Assembly: GCF_000763385.1 (NCBI RefSeq)
Contig: NZ_JQFA01000004.1
Span: 2,042,337 to 2,106,336 of the forward strand
Length of the DNA stretch: 64,000 nt
Origin: Leptolyngbya sp. KIOST-1
Lineage (GTDB): Bacteria > Cyanobacteriota > Cyanobacteriia > Phormidesmidales > Phormidesmidaceae
Reading direction: 5' to 3'
Shown here: piece by piece, positions 53,944-62,460 of the stretch
Layout of the letters: the number at the start of each line of letters is the position of its first letter
Numbering within the stretch: the stretch's first letter is position 1
Made by a program: the position numbers and the translations under genes
The notes under the pieces: model-generated
What the model saw: the letters and a program-made list of their open reading frames with translations, nothing else
Database searches by the model: none
Told to the model about the DNA's origin: nothing

Positions 53944-54475
53944 CGCCAACCACCTTCTTTAACAACGAAATATGTGCGTCACCCGCTGTCAGCGTCGCCC
54001 GCCGCCCGCCGCTGGGGTCAGTGTCCAGGCGCAGCCCGATCGCTGAAGCAGGATAATCCACCAGCCGCTCCGACCACTCGATCGCCAGGATGCCCGGTTC
54101 CGCCTCGCTGCCGTCCCAGTACCCCTCCAGTTCCAGGGAGTCCACCTGGGTCGGGGCCAACCGATACAGGTCCACATGGTACAGCGGCAGTCGCCCCTCC
54201 AGGTACTCGTTGATCAGCGTAAACGTCGGGCTGCTAATTGGCTCTGCAATGCCCAGGCCCAAACCGATGCCCTGCACCAGAGTCGTCTTGCCCATGCCCA
54301 GGTCGCCCGCCAGCAGCAGCACGGTCCCCGGCGAGCACAGCTGCCCCAGCCGCCAACCCAGTCGCTGAGTGGCCGCCGCATCAGGCAGATTTACCCCAAA
54401 TTCTCCCATCCCGCTCGCCAATGTGTCCTCGCCTAACCTGCTCTCACCCAACCTGTTCTCGCTTAACCTGGTCAC
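53918..54475 (-). CDS. tsaE: tRNA threonylcarbamoyladenosine biosynthesis ATPase TsaE
   Basis: A P-loop ATPase in the t6A37 tRNA pathway. Walker A is LAGDLGMGKTTLVQG, with SSPTFTLINEY and HVDLYRL (switch) afterwards. The GTG start at 54475 gives 185 residues; the region 54428-54472 is a 15-bp repeat of three copies, translated as RLSEN-RLGES-RLGED, and a natural alternative start is ATG 54409. It lies three bases after the SpmAB gene and overlaps the EVE gene at the 3' end. Confidence 0.93.
   Translation of the reverse strand: MTRLSENRLGESRLGEDTLASGMGEFGVNLPDAAATQRLGWRLGQLCSPGTVLLLAGDLGMGKTTLVQGIGLGLGIAEPISSPTFTLINEYLEGRLPLYHVDLYRLAPTQVDSLELEGYWDGSEAEPGILAIEWSERLVDYPASAIGLRLDTDPSGGRRATLTAGDAHISLLKKVVGDGLLADEV
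54428..54472 (-). repeat. 15-bp tandem repeat in tsaE 5' end
   Basis: Three 15-base units of the type CTCGCCTAACCTGCT, as read on the plus strand, with a few substitutions. They encode pentapeptide repeats if the GTG start is used, otherwise they are upstream of tsaE. Confidence 0.75.
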
Positions 54476-54478
54476 CGC

Positions 54479-55834
54479 TCAAAACGTCAGGTAGCACACC
54501 GCCAGCGCTGCCACCATACCAGTAAAATCTGCCACCAGCGCCGCCGGCAGCGTGTAGCGAGTATTCATAATACCAATGCTGCCGAAGTACACAGCCATCA
54601 CGTAAAAGGTGGTTTCGGTGGAGCCCTGCATGGTTGACACCAGGTAGGCCAGAAAGCTGTCTGGGTCGTTGTTGACAATCTCCGACATCACCCCAAAGGC
54701 TCCGCCTCCCGATAGGGGGCGAATTAGCGCCATGGGCAGGGCTTCGGCCGGAAGCCCAATCAGTCCGGTGATGGGGCCGATCGCCGCCGTCATTAGCTCC
54801 AGGGCACCGCTGGCCCGCACCATGGCGATCGCCACAAAGATTGCCACCAAAAATGGAATAATCCGCACCGCGATCTGAAAACCTTCCTTCGCCCCCTCGG
54901 TGGCCGCCTCGTAGACCTTCACCCCCCGAAAGTAGCCCACCAGCAGCAGCCCGCAGATCAACATCGGAATAAGCCAGTTCGAAATCGCCGCCATTGCCTC
55001 GGTGCCCGCCAGCGCTGGGGTGCCCTGCACCGTCAGGCGATAGGTTACCGCCCCCACAAAAGCCACAACCAGACCGCCAAACAGCAGCTGCCCCACCCGC
55101 CCCGGCGGCTCTAGGGGTATTTCCGGTGGGGCATCTGCCAGGTCAGCGGGGTCGTTTTCCAGCAGCGCATCCCCTGGCCCACTGGCGGCGGGAATGGGCG
55201 GAGTTGCTGTCAGCGGGTCGTCTGAGTAGCGATTCCCGCGCGCCAGCAGCTTTGCAGCGGCGATCGCCACCGTTGTCGAACACACCGTCGCCACCAGGGT
55301 CGGCAGAATAATCGCCCCCGGACTGGTTGCCCCAGCGCTGGCCCGCACCGTAATCGCACTGATCGGCAGCAACGTCACCGACGATGTATTGATGGCCAAA
55401 AACAGACACATGGCATGGGTCGCAGTACCGGGGTTGGCGTTCAGCCGATTCAGCTCGGTCATCGCCTTTAGCCCCATGGGGGTAGCAGCATTGCCCAATC
55501 CCAGCGCATTGGCCGCCATATTCAGCACCATCGCCGACATCGCCGGGTGCTCCGCTGGCACCTCCGGAAACAGCCGCACCATCACCGGGCGAATGGCCCG
55601 AGCAATCCACTGCATCAGCCCCGCCACCTCCACCACCCGAATCACCCCCAGCCACAGGGCCAGCGCCCCAATCAGCCCAATCGCCAGGTTGACCGCACTC
55701 TCCGCCGACTCAAACACCGCCGCCGTCAGCTCGGCCATGGTGCCGTTGAAAGCCGCCACCACCGTGGCAACGACGATCAAAAAGAGCCAGATGCCATTCA
55801 GCGGCGAAGCGACAGACTTGGGGTTAGCAACCAT
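54479..55834 (-). CDS. SpmA-SpmB-like nucleoside-recognition fusion
   Basis: A 451-residue integral membrane protein with two nucleoside-recognition (Gate) halves, resembling a spore maturation protein A fused to SpmB. First half: MVLNMAANALGLGNAATPMGLKAM and CLFLAINTSSVTLLP; second half: RIIPFLVAIFVAIAMVRASG and SDTMQGSTETTFYVMAVYFG-like segment. About ten hydrophobic segments and an acidic linker around 210-235. Start at ATG 55834. Transport of a small solute is plausible; function in non-spore-forming cells is unknown. Confidence 0.85.
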   Translation of the reverse strand: MVANPKSVASPLNGIWLFLIVVATVVAAFNGTMAELTAAVFESAESAVNLAIGLIGALALWLGVIRVVEVAGLMQWIARAIRPVMVRLFPEVPAEHPAMSAMVLNMAANALGLGNAATPMGLKAMTELNRLNANPGTATHAMCLFLAINTSSVTLLPISAITVRASAGATSPGAIILPTLVATVCSTTVAIAAAKLLARGNRYSDDPLTATPPIPAASGPGDALLENDPADLADAPPEIPLEPPGRVGQLLFGGLVVAFVGAVTYRLTVQGTPALAGTEAMAAISNWLIPMLICGLLLVGYFRGVKVYEAATEGAKEGFQIAVRIIPFLVAIFVAIAMVRASGALELMTAAIGPITGLIGLPAEALPMALIRPLSGGGAFGVMSEIVNNDPDSFLAYLVSTMQGSTETTFYVMAVYFGSIGIMNTRYTLPAALVADFTGMVAALAVCYLTF

Positions 55835-55902
55835 AGCAGACAGGCGATCGCAGGGGCAAAGCAGCCTCAACTATCCCAGAGTAGGCTGGTTCTGGCAATG
55901 GG

Positions 55903-56030
55903 ATAGCCATCGCCAGAACCGTTAGAGCATGACCAAGACGCCAGAAGCGATGACTGGCTGCTGTTGCGCTGTCTCAGTTTGACCCGGTGGCAGGGGTCCA
56001 TATCCTGAACGCAATGGCCATCGTTTTAGA
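55903..56030 (+). repeat. Dispersed intergenic repeat, family 1, copy C
   Basis: Landmarks CATCGCC (55908), TTAG, CATGACC and GAAGCGATG (ends 55952) align base-for-base with copy B in spacing. Ends with GCAATGGCCATCGTT near 56026. It has roughly 30 extra bases in the middle. Confidence 0.7.
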
Positions 56031-56041
56031 CAAGGCAGCCG

Positions 56042-57325
56042 CTACAAACCAATGTCTACCCCCAGCCACAGTCCCTGCTGCGACTGATTTAGGCTAAAGC
56101 GGCTGATCCCCTGCCCGGCACTGTAGCGCGACTCCTTATATTGGTAGGCCAGTTGTAGAGCTGCCCGTTCAGAAATGCGGTAGCGCGCCCCCGCCAAAAA
56201 GCTCCAGGCCAGATTTTCGTCGGCCCCAATGCCCAGGCCAGCCAAGCTGCCCCGCAGGCCCAGCCCCCAGCGCTCAGACAGTTCCAGCCCCACCTGTGCC
56301 CCCAGCAGCGGCTTAATCAGCGTTGCCGACTCGGTCACGGGCAGGTTATCCAGCCCCAGCGGCCCCACCCCCACATTAAAATTCAGGTCGCCACTCAGCC
56401 GGGCCAGGCGTAGCCCCAGAAAGGGGTCAACCAGCAGCCGTGGGTAGCCCGGCTGGTCGGCCCCCGCCTGGCCCAGAAACTGATCCACCACCCGGTAGTA
56501 GCCCCCCAGGTCAAAGGTGGTTGTCCGGCCCGTAGCCCTCACCCCCACATCCACGGGAGTACCGGGGGGAATCACCACCCCGGGAGGGGTTCGCTGGTTG
56601 ACTACCGCCGCCAGCGCCGGGGGCAGCGGCAGCCCCGAGACCGATCGACTGTCCTGCACAAAGACATGGGACAGATCGGCAAAAAAGCCATACTGAGGGT
56701 TGCGGGCCTCAAAGCGTAGAGCCCCAGAGAAAATGCGATCGAGACTAAACAGATCCCCCAGCCCCGTGGAGACGGACTCGGTGATGTCGCCCACGCCAAT
56801 GTCGGTACGCACATTGAACGGTACAAAAAGATAAGGCTGCAGCACAAATTCCCACCCGTCCCCGTCGTTGGCGGGCCGCACCTGAGCCAGCACTGACTCT
56901 GGTTGGGGCTCAAGATGAGAATCTGTGGCGGTTTCTCCCTGCTCCCCTCCGGTCGAACCAACGGCTACAGGCATCAGATCCTGGGCCAGGGGAACGGTCA
57001 TTTCCACTTCAGAAATACCGGAGGTCAATTCCTCAGGGTCGGTGAGATCGCTCTCTGGAGCAGGGAATGCTACCTCTATGTCATTCAGGGTGGGCGGCAG
57101 CGCAATCTGCGCGGAGGGGATGGATTCAACTAGTTCTGGCCAGGGCGCGATCGCAGGTATCTCCGTTTCCAGGGCATCGGCCTCCATGTCCAGGTGGACA
57201 TCCGCTAGAGGAGTGACCTCAACCAGAAGCGTTGCAGAAGCGGGGGCAGGGGAAAAGAGCAGAGCGATCGCCCCAACCCCACTGCCTAGCAAATAGACGC
57301 GGAGGCACTGATGCTTTAGACGCAT
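56042..57325 (-). CDS. Secreted/outer-membrane beta-barrel-like protein
   Basis: About 427 residues from M at 57325 with a signal peptide (VYLLGSGVGAIALLFSPAPASA). The first 140 mature residues are acidic and likely disordered. From about residue 170 the sequence alternates hydrophobic and polar residues with frequent Trp/Tyr, as in an eight-to-ten-strand outer-membrane barrel, and the last residue pattern (LNQSQQGLWLGVDIGL) is like a C-terminal beta-signal. No precise family named. Upstream frame to 57451 was rejected because it lacks protein character. Confidence 0.7.
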   Translation of the reverse strand: MRLKHQCLRVYLLGSGVGAIALLFSPAPASATLLVEVTPLADVHLDMEADALETEIPAIAPWPELVESIPSAQIALPPTLNDIEVAFPAPESDLTDPEELTSGISEVEMTVPLAQDLMPVAVGSTGGEQGETATDSHLEPQPESVLAQVRPANDGDGWEFVLQPYLFVPFNVRTDIGVGDITESVSTGLGDLFSLDRIFSGALRFEARNPQYGFFADLSHVFVQDSRSVSGLPLPPALAAVVNQRTPPGVVIPPGTPVDVGVRATGRTTTFDLGGYYRVVDQFLGQAGADQPGYPRLLVDPFLGLRLARLSGDLNFNVGVGPLGLDNLPVTESATLIKPLLGAQVGLELSERWGLGLRGSLAGLGIGADENLAWSFLAGARYRISERAALQLAYQYKESRYSAGQGISRFSLNQSQQGLWLGVDIGL

Positions 57326-57438
57326 TTTTAAGTCAACACAAAAACAGCATTCTTCCCTAAATAACAACACAGAACGACACTTCAAGATAGTATCAAACGA
57401 AACCCAAAAGTCAAGGTCATTAAACTGTTCGACTGGCC

Positions 57439-57831
57439 TTAAACTAGCCAAATGCTACGTTTACAAACCCTGAAACTGAAACGGTTCAGCCTCAACGAAT
57501 TGTCAGACACCTCTCCAGCATAGGTCTGTCCGTCATCCATTCTCAACACTTTTGCTCCGGTGCTTTCGCCAAAGTCGATATTTTTGAAATCGACCCAAAA
57601 CGTGTTTGGAGTCAGCGCCGCTTCAAAGCAGTAGCGAAGTTTTTTCTGTCGGCCACTACCCGCCATTGGGTGGTCGAAAGGTTGAGAAATCCTTCAATAG
57701 AAATGCCGTAGGGCAATGATGGTGCCATTGGGGCCTTTGTAGACTACTCGGGTACAGGCCTCAGTCCACCTAACAAATCCTGCCATTTCCAAAGATGTCG
57801 CCAGGGCTGTCGCTACAAATCGCTTAAACAT
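57439..57831 (-). pseudogene. Decayed linear-amide C-N hydrolase (choloylglycine hydrolase family)
   Basis: Two pieces are recognisable. The 5' piece starts at ATG 57831 with a signal-like MFKRFVATALATSLEMAG and then ACTRVVYKGPNGTIIAL, the Ntn nucleophile Cys region, ending at TGA 57694-57696. The 3' piece (57439-57666) reads TPNTFWVDFKNIDF then AKVLRMDDGQTYAGEVSDN, the C-terminal end of the same family. The large middle of the enzyme is absent. Confidence 0.75.
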
Positions 57832-57911
57832 GTTCGCAGTTCAAGTCCAACGAAAGTTGGGCGAGGATTTTCCCTAGATGGTGCTTTCGTTCCAAAACTA
57901 CTCCGTACAAA

Positions 57912-59303
57912 TCAGCGCAGCAAATTTTTGTAAATCACCCCGTCTTTCATAATTACCAAAAAATTGGCGTCGGGATTTTCAACCAGCCGAATGTTTTCCA
58001 GTGGGTTGCCGTTGACCAGCAGCAAGTCCGCCAGAGCCCCCTCTTCCACCACACCCAGCTGTCCAGGGTAGGGGTTGCGCGGCCCAGAGAGAGCCAGCAG
58101 GGTAGCGTTGGTGCTTGTGGCCATCCGCAACACCTCCGCCGGGGTATACCAGCGCACCATCTTGGCCAGTTTTGCCCCCTGGCGAACCGCACCCTCAGGG
58201 CTAAAGAGATTGTCAGTGCCCCAGGCTGTTTTGATGTTGTATTTTTTCGCTAGGTTGTAAGCTCGGTCAGTGCCTTCAGAGACAATTAACTGACTAGCCC
58301 GGTTCTGGGATCCTTCCGGATAAGGGTTGCGATCTTCGTCGTCCAGGAACGGCTGCAGGCTGAGCCACACATCATTTTCAGCAATCATCCGGGCCGTCTC
58401 TTCGTCGATTAGCTGACCGTGCTCAATACTTTTTACCCCAGCCCGAATCGCCTTTTGAATGGCGCGCGGGGTATAGGCGTGAACAGCCACGTAGGTGTTC
58501 CAGTCCTCGGCAGCTTCTACAGCCGCCGCAAGTTCCGTTTCGGTGTACTGAGCCACATCAATGGGGTCAAAGTCTGAGGCAACCCCGCCCCCAGCAGCTA
58601 GCTTGATCTGGCTGGCCCCCTGCATCAGTTGCTCTCGAACCCGGCGCAGCACTTCGTCTACTCCGTCAGCGATCGCCCCCACCCCAAACTGCTCCGCCAG
58701 ACTCAATTCAGAGGTGGGGGTGCGGGGCAGATCACTTAGCTCCCGGAAGTCTCCGTGGCCACTGGTTTGAGAAATCATCGCTCCAGACGGCCAGATGCGT
58801 GGCCCCACCACTGCACCTCGGTCAATGGCCCGCTTCAGCAGAAAGACCGGCCCGGCCATATCCCGGACGCTGGTAAAGCCCCGCATCAGCATGGCTGTGG
58901 CGTTTTCCTGAGCCTGCTGAAGCAGACGTTCCGGGGCGGCAGTCGCAGCGACCAGGTCTGCTTCTGTGCTAGTTTCCATGAACAGGTGGGTGTGGGCATC
59001 GATTAGCCCCGGCATCAGCACCCGTCCGTCTCCACTAATCCGAGTGACCGCAATATCGGCTGGGACAGGCAGCGATCGGGTATCAATTGCCTGAATCGTG
59101 TTGCCAATTACCAATACATTCGACGGTGCGGTCAGATTGGCAGAGACACCATCAAAAATTCTCACATTTTCAAAAAGGACAGCCGTTGGCTGAGAATTGT
59201 TGCCGCTGCCAGGGCTTTGGGCAACACTCACTTGGGTCATTAGCCCCAAAAGTCCCAACAGTACAGTCAATAGGGCAATTACATAGCGCGATCGCATCTG
59301 CAT
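57912..59303 (-). CDS. Exported amidohydrolase family protein
   Basis: A 463-residue metal-dependent hydrolase with an N-terminal signal peptide (IALLTVLLGLLGLMTQVSVAQ). Motifs: MPGLIDAHTHLF with the HxH metal ligands, a central lysine (ASQIKLAAGGG), HAYTPRAIQKAIRAGVKSIE with the His, and WGTDNLF with the Asp. It resembles imidazolonepropionase/prolidase-like members. It may act on secreted peptides or other amides; the substrate is unknown. Confidence 0.9.
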   Translation of the reverse strand: MQMRSRYVIALLTVLLGLLGLMTQVSVAQSPGSGNNSQPTAVLFENVRIFDGVSANLTAPSNVLVIGNTIQAIDTRSLPVPADIAVTRISGDGRVLMPGLIDAHTHLFMETSTEADLVAATAAPERLLQQAQENATAMLMRGFTSVRDMAGPVFLLKRAIDRGAVVGPRIWPSGAMISQTSGHGDFRELSDLPRTPTSELSLAEQFGVGAIADGVDEVLRRVREQLMQGASQIKLAAGGGVASDFDPIDVAQYTETELAAAVEAAEDWNTYVAVHAYTPRAIQKAIRAGVKSIEHGQLIDEETARMIAENDVWLSLQPFLDDEDRNPYPEGSQNRASQLIVSEGTDRAYNLAKKYNIKTAWGTDNLFSPEGAVRQGAKLAKMVRWYTPAEVLRMATSTNATLLALSGPRNPYPGQLGVVEEGALADLLLVNGNPLENIRLVENPDANFLVIMKDGVIYKNLLR

Positions 59304-59818
59304 AAAATTACTGGAATCAATACTTGTGTCCCCAAAACTTAGCTAAGGGACAGTGCAACAGACAAGCAAAAGCAAACGCAAAGACCAAAACGCCATGCAA
59401 ACAGTAGCAGCAGCCCCCTATTAAATCAAGCTCAAGGGTTAACTTACGTAAAGCTTAAGCGTTATGTCCTCCTGACAAAATCCCCGAGGCAAGGCATTCT
59501 CAATGCCCATGCATCAATTTGGGCGAAATGATTTTTTTACTGAGCCTTCCCAAAAACTTTACTTGCCTAGTCTTCTTAGCTTGCCAAAGAACTTTGCCAG
59601 CTAAAAATAGGAAAAAAATAGGATGAAAGTTCCCCTTTCCCGGTTATCAACTTCACGTATGATGCCTTTGTGGTTAGCGTGGCGCTCGGTCCCTTAGCTA
59701 TGTTTGACCACGACTACCAAAAAGCAATTTGTGAGGAATATTGTGCCTCAGGGACCAGCAGCCAGCGTCCGGCAAAACATTCTGAACTAGCTCAACAGAT
59801 TATCAAAAGGTCATCACT
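59304..59818. other. AT-rich divergent intergenic region
   Basis: No gene supported in about 515 bases. Base composition is more AT-rich than elsewhere, suggesting promoters for the amidohydrolase and the secreted protein at 59819. No long hairpin was found. Confidence 0.5.
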
Positions 59819-60958
59819 ATGAAAATCCGTTCGATTCTGGCCTATTCGGCTCTGGCCTGTGGTGCTGCCGTCACGGTGATGAGCGCTCCCCCAATGGCCA
59901 AAGCAGCCGTGCCAATTCCGTCCTCCACAATGGTCGCCCAACAGCCCTCCCTCAACCTGGTAGGCGAAGGCGAAGGCACCCTCACCATCGGTACCCGCCC
60001 CAGCCAAACCGTCACTTTTGCCACTGTCACCACCACTAACCAACAGGCCGAGATCACCCTGCGCCTGGCGGATGGCAACCTGCAACGGTGGAACGGGCAG
60101 GTTATCAGCCGCAGCACCGAGGAAGCTCAGATTCGGCTAACCAACGCCGGTGCGGCCGACGCCACTGGCACTTTCACCATCCGCTACCAGGGTTCCACCC
60201 TGATTTCCATCAGCGGCAGCGGCACCCTGGATGGCCAGCCCCTGTCCCTGCGCTTCACCATTGCCGACGACAGTGTCAGCCGTCCCCCGGTCGCCAGCCC
60301 AGATATCTTTGCTCAGGCAGGCCAGGGCACTTTCGGTCTGCAGGGACGGCCCAACCAGATCATTACCTTTGCCTCGGTGACCGTTCAACCCGACGATAGC
60401 GCCGAGCTAACCATTCGCTTGGCCAACGGCAACAATATTCCCTTTGGCGGACAGCAAACTCGCAGAACCGCAGAGGACATCGTTCTCAACCTCACCTCTT
60501 CAGGCAATGCCGATGCCCAGGGCCCTGCCAACATCCGCTATGGTCCCAACAACTCAATCATCAGCATCTCGTCCAACGGCACCCTAGACGGTCAGCCCTT
60601 CTTTATTCAATTCAGTGGTCAGACCGCCGCTGCCCAACCCAGCATCCAGCCCGCCGCCACCCCGGCAGCAGGAACAGTCGTCTGTACTGGGCGCATGCAA
60701 AATGGCTGGCAGTACCGGGCCGAAGTCACCAATCGACGATTTAGCCAAATCAATTGGGAGCGATCGGGCGCAGAGCCCACGGTGTCAACCCTACGGTTTG
60801 ATCGCAACAACGCCCAGGGACAACCTGTGTACCGAGGTTCCTTCCGAGCAGCCACGCAGGTGGCCCTGGTAGACCTCAGCGGCGGCAATCCTCGTCAAGG
60901 CTCTCAAATCTCCGTCGGGGTCGAAGAGTGGGGCTGGTCGCGAGGAAACTGTCGCTAA
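59819..60958 (+). CDS. Secreted protein with two beta-rich repeats
   Basis: A 379-residue protein. Signal peptide about 1-30 (AYSALACGAAVTVMSAPPMAKA). Two homologous domains of about 100 residues: the first has GTLTIGTRPSQTVTFATVT, AEITLRLADGN and GTLDGQPLSL; the second has GTFGLQGRPNQIITFASVT, AELTIRLANGN and GTLDGQPFFI. A third distinct domain at the end (from about 285) has two cysteines, near VVCTG and in GNCR, which could be a disulfide. No family recognised; probably extracellular or periplasmic binding. Confidence 0.7.
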   Translation: MKIRSILAYSALACGAAVTVMSAPPMAKAAVPIPSSTMVAQQPSLNLVGEGEGTLTIGTRPSQTVTFATVTTTNQQAEITLRLADGNLQRWNGQVISRSTEEAQIRLTNAGAADATGTFTIRYQGSTLISISGSGTLDGQPLSLRFTIADDSVSRPPVASPDIFAQAGQGTFGLQGRPNQIITFASVTVQPDDSAELTIRLANGNNIPFGGQQTRRTAEDIVLNLTSSGNADAQGPANIRYGPNNSIISISSNGTLDGQPFFIQFSGQTAAAQPSIQPAATPAAGTVVCTGRMQNGWQYRAEVTNRRFSQINWERSGAEPTVSTLRFDRNNAQGQPVYRGSFRAATQVALVDLSGGNPRQGSQISVGVEEWGWSRGNCR

Positions 60959-61014
60959 AGATTTGTCGCCCGTAGCCACCTCAAACCTGACGGGTTAATC
61001 AATAACCAATAACA

Positions 61015-61049
61015 AAACTGCGCCATATCGTGATGATGTGGCGCAGTTT
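61015..61049 (-). terminator. Terminator of the minus-strand 5S gene
   Basis: Stem AAACTGCGCCA/TGGCGCAGTTT with a 13-base loop, followed on the minus strand by TTTTGTTAT. It begins a few bases after the 3' end of the intact 5S gene. Confidence 0.75.
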
Positions 61050-61058
61050 CAAAAGGGG

Positions 61059-61176
61059 ACCTGGCATCGAGCTATTTTGACAAGGGGCAACCCCCTCACT
61101 ATCTTCGCCGCAGCTGCGTTTCACGTCTGAGTTCGGGATGGGTCAGAGTGGGACCACAGCGCCAAAGACACCAGGA
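61059..61176 (-). rRNA. rrf: 5S ribosomal RNA, intact copy
   Basis: 118 bases on the minus strand, with 5' TCCTGGTGTC and 3' GATGCCAGGT forming helix I by Watson-Crick and G-U pairs. The core CCATCCCGAACTCAGACG and the AAGATAG loop are conserved. The sequence upstream (61177-61288) looks like a 23S-5S spacer, but no 23S rRNA lies behind it. Confidence 0.93.
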
Positions 61177-61288
61177 AAGCGTTAATTGCTTCAATATTGT
61201 GTTGTTTAAGTTCCTTGAAGAACTGAATGTGAGAGAAATGGGGCTGTGCACACAGCCATGCTTGATTCGTTGAGTGAATCTGTGATGA

Positions 61289-61385
61289 GGTCCCACTCTG
61301 ACCCATCCCGAACTCAGACGTGAAACGCAGCTGCGGCGAAGATAGTGAGGGGGTTGCCCCTTGTCAAAATAGCTCGATGCCAGGT
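61289..61385 (+). rRNA. 5S ribosomal RNA, 5'-truncated copy
   Basis: 97 bases on the plus strand identical to the intact copy from GGTCCCACTC to the 3' end. The first 20 or so bases, including the 5' strand of helix I, are missing, so it cannot fold a normal 5S. Likely a pseudogene, yet it keeps its own terminator. See the inverted-repeat finding. Confidence 0.85.
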
Positions 61386-61394
61386 CCCCTTTTG

Positions 61395-61431
61395 AAAAGG
61401 CGTCCAACCGTATGAGGTTGGACGCCTTTTT
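61395..61431 (+). terminator. Terminator of the plus-strand 5S copy
   Basis: Stem AAAAGGCGTCCAACC/GGTTGGACGCCTTTTT, a classical intrinsic terminator with a U-tract, directly after the truncated 5S copy. Confidence 0.9.
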
Positions 61432-61451
61432 GTATTCGTATAGTTAACGCC

Positions 61452-61667
61452 TTAGGGGACGTAGTCAAAGAGGGCGTCTAGGTAGATGCGGTTGACATCG
61501 CGATCGCAGTTGCTATCCTGCATTAGAAACAGCGACAGGGCGGCGCAGAAGACCCGGTGCTGGTTCCAGGCTGGGTTGCCGTCAAGATAAACCTGCAAGG
61601 CCTCGTACAGTTCCTCGGGCACTTCGGCCATTAGGCTAACGGTGGTTTGGGTCGAATTCAGGGTCAT
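61452..61667 (-). CDS. DUF2811 family protein
   Basis: A 71-residue protein from the ATG at 61667; the open frame reaches 61697. SLMAEVPEELYEALQVYLD and FCAALSLFLMQ are typical of DUF2811, a cyanobacterial family of unknown function, with CopG-like or ribbon-helix-helix resemblance in its N-terminal half. It lies beside the 5S terminator. Confidence 0.8.
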   Translation of the reverse strand: MTLNSTQTTVSLMAEVPEELYEALQVYLDGNPAWNQHRVFCAALSLFLMQDSNCDRDVNRIYLDALFDYVP

Positions 61668-62460
61668 GGGGTGCTGCCTTTTTCGAGAGAAACGCAAGCT
61701 GGTGAACGATAAAGGAGGGTGTAATTGGAAATGGCACGACCGGAAGTTGGGTGTACAGAGGGTTCCAGTTGTTTTGAATTGCCCAGGGCAAGCACTGCTG
61801 TACTGGCAGCAAACTTGTGATGGGCTCAGTTAACCCCTCCCACGGCAATGACGGTATCTGCTTAAAACAACCAGGGAGAACGCTAGGGCCGACCAACGCC
61901 CACGGCAAAGCTAGGCTATGTTTTAAAACCCTTAGAAAACCTTGATCCCTCGTAGGAGAAAATCAGGCTTTGACCAAGCTTTAAAACACGCCCTAGTACC
62001 TACTGCGGTTTTGCCAAAGTCTGAAACAGGTAACCCACGATTAGTTTTATCGCCAGGTTTTGGGGACCTAGGTCACAGGGCTTCGCTTTGCCAGTCGCAT
62101 CATTCTGCCGAACTCTCCGGATGCTGTCAATCTTGCTTTACCGATAGGTTTGAGCTAAGCAGTTGTGGTTCCCACGACAGGATAAGGGTTCTGCCGATCG
62201 CCCAGGCGGGCAGAGGCCGATCGCGGCGAATTGGGCAAGCGCTGGCCTCAGATGTCGCGTTTCCCCCAGGTGCCGCTACATCCTCAGACTGCTGTAAGAA
62301 GTTGGGGAAAAGCTGGGGAAAACCTTGGGGAGGTTGGGGAAAACCCTGGGAAAACTCGGCCCTAAAATTTTGTTTTGTAATGTTTTGCCCGATTGGGGCT
62401 TGACGATTAGCTTAGATGTTGCTCTAGCCGATGATTTCGAGGCGGACAGTGGGGGAGCCG
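61668..62460. other. Gene-poor region with a degenerate G-rich tandem repeat
   Basis: No gene supported in nearly 800 bases. At 62300-62358 about five imperfect copies of TTGGGGAAAA-like units are arranged with short irregular spacers. The rest shows no features that I can name. Confidence 0.55.

Noticed and set aside
61942..62403. 153-codon frame in the gene-poor region
   Set aside because: Starts with ATG but encodes irregular, Cys/Arg/Ser-rich residues and runs into the G4/A4 repeat.
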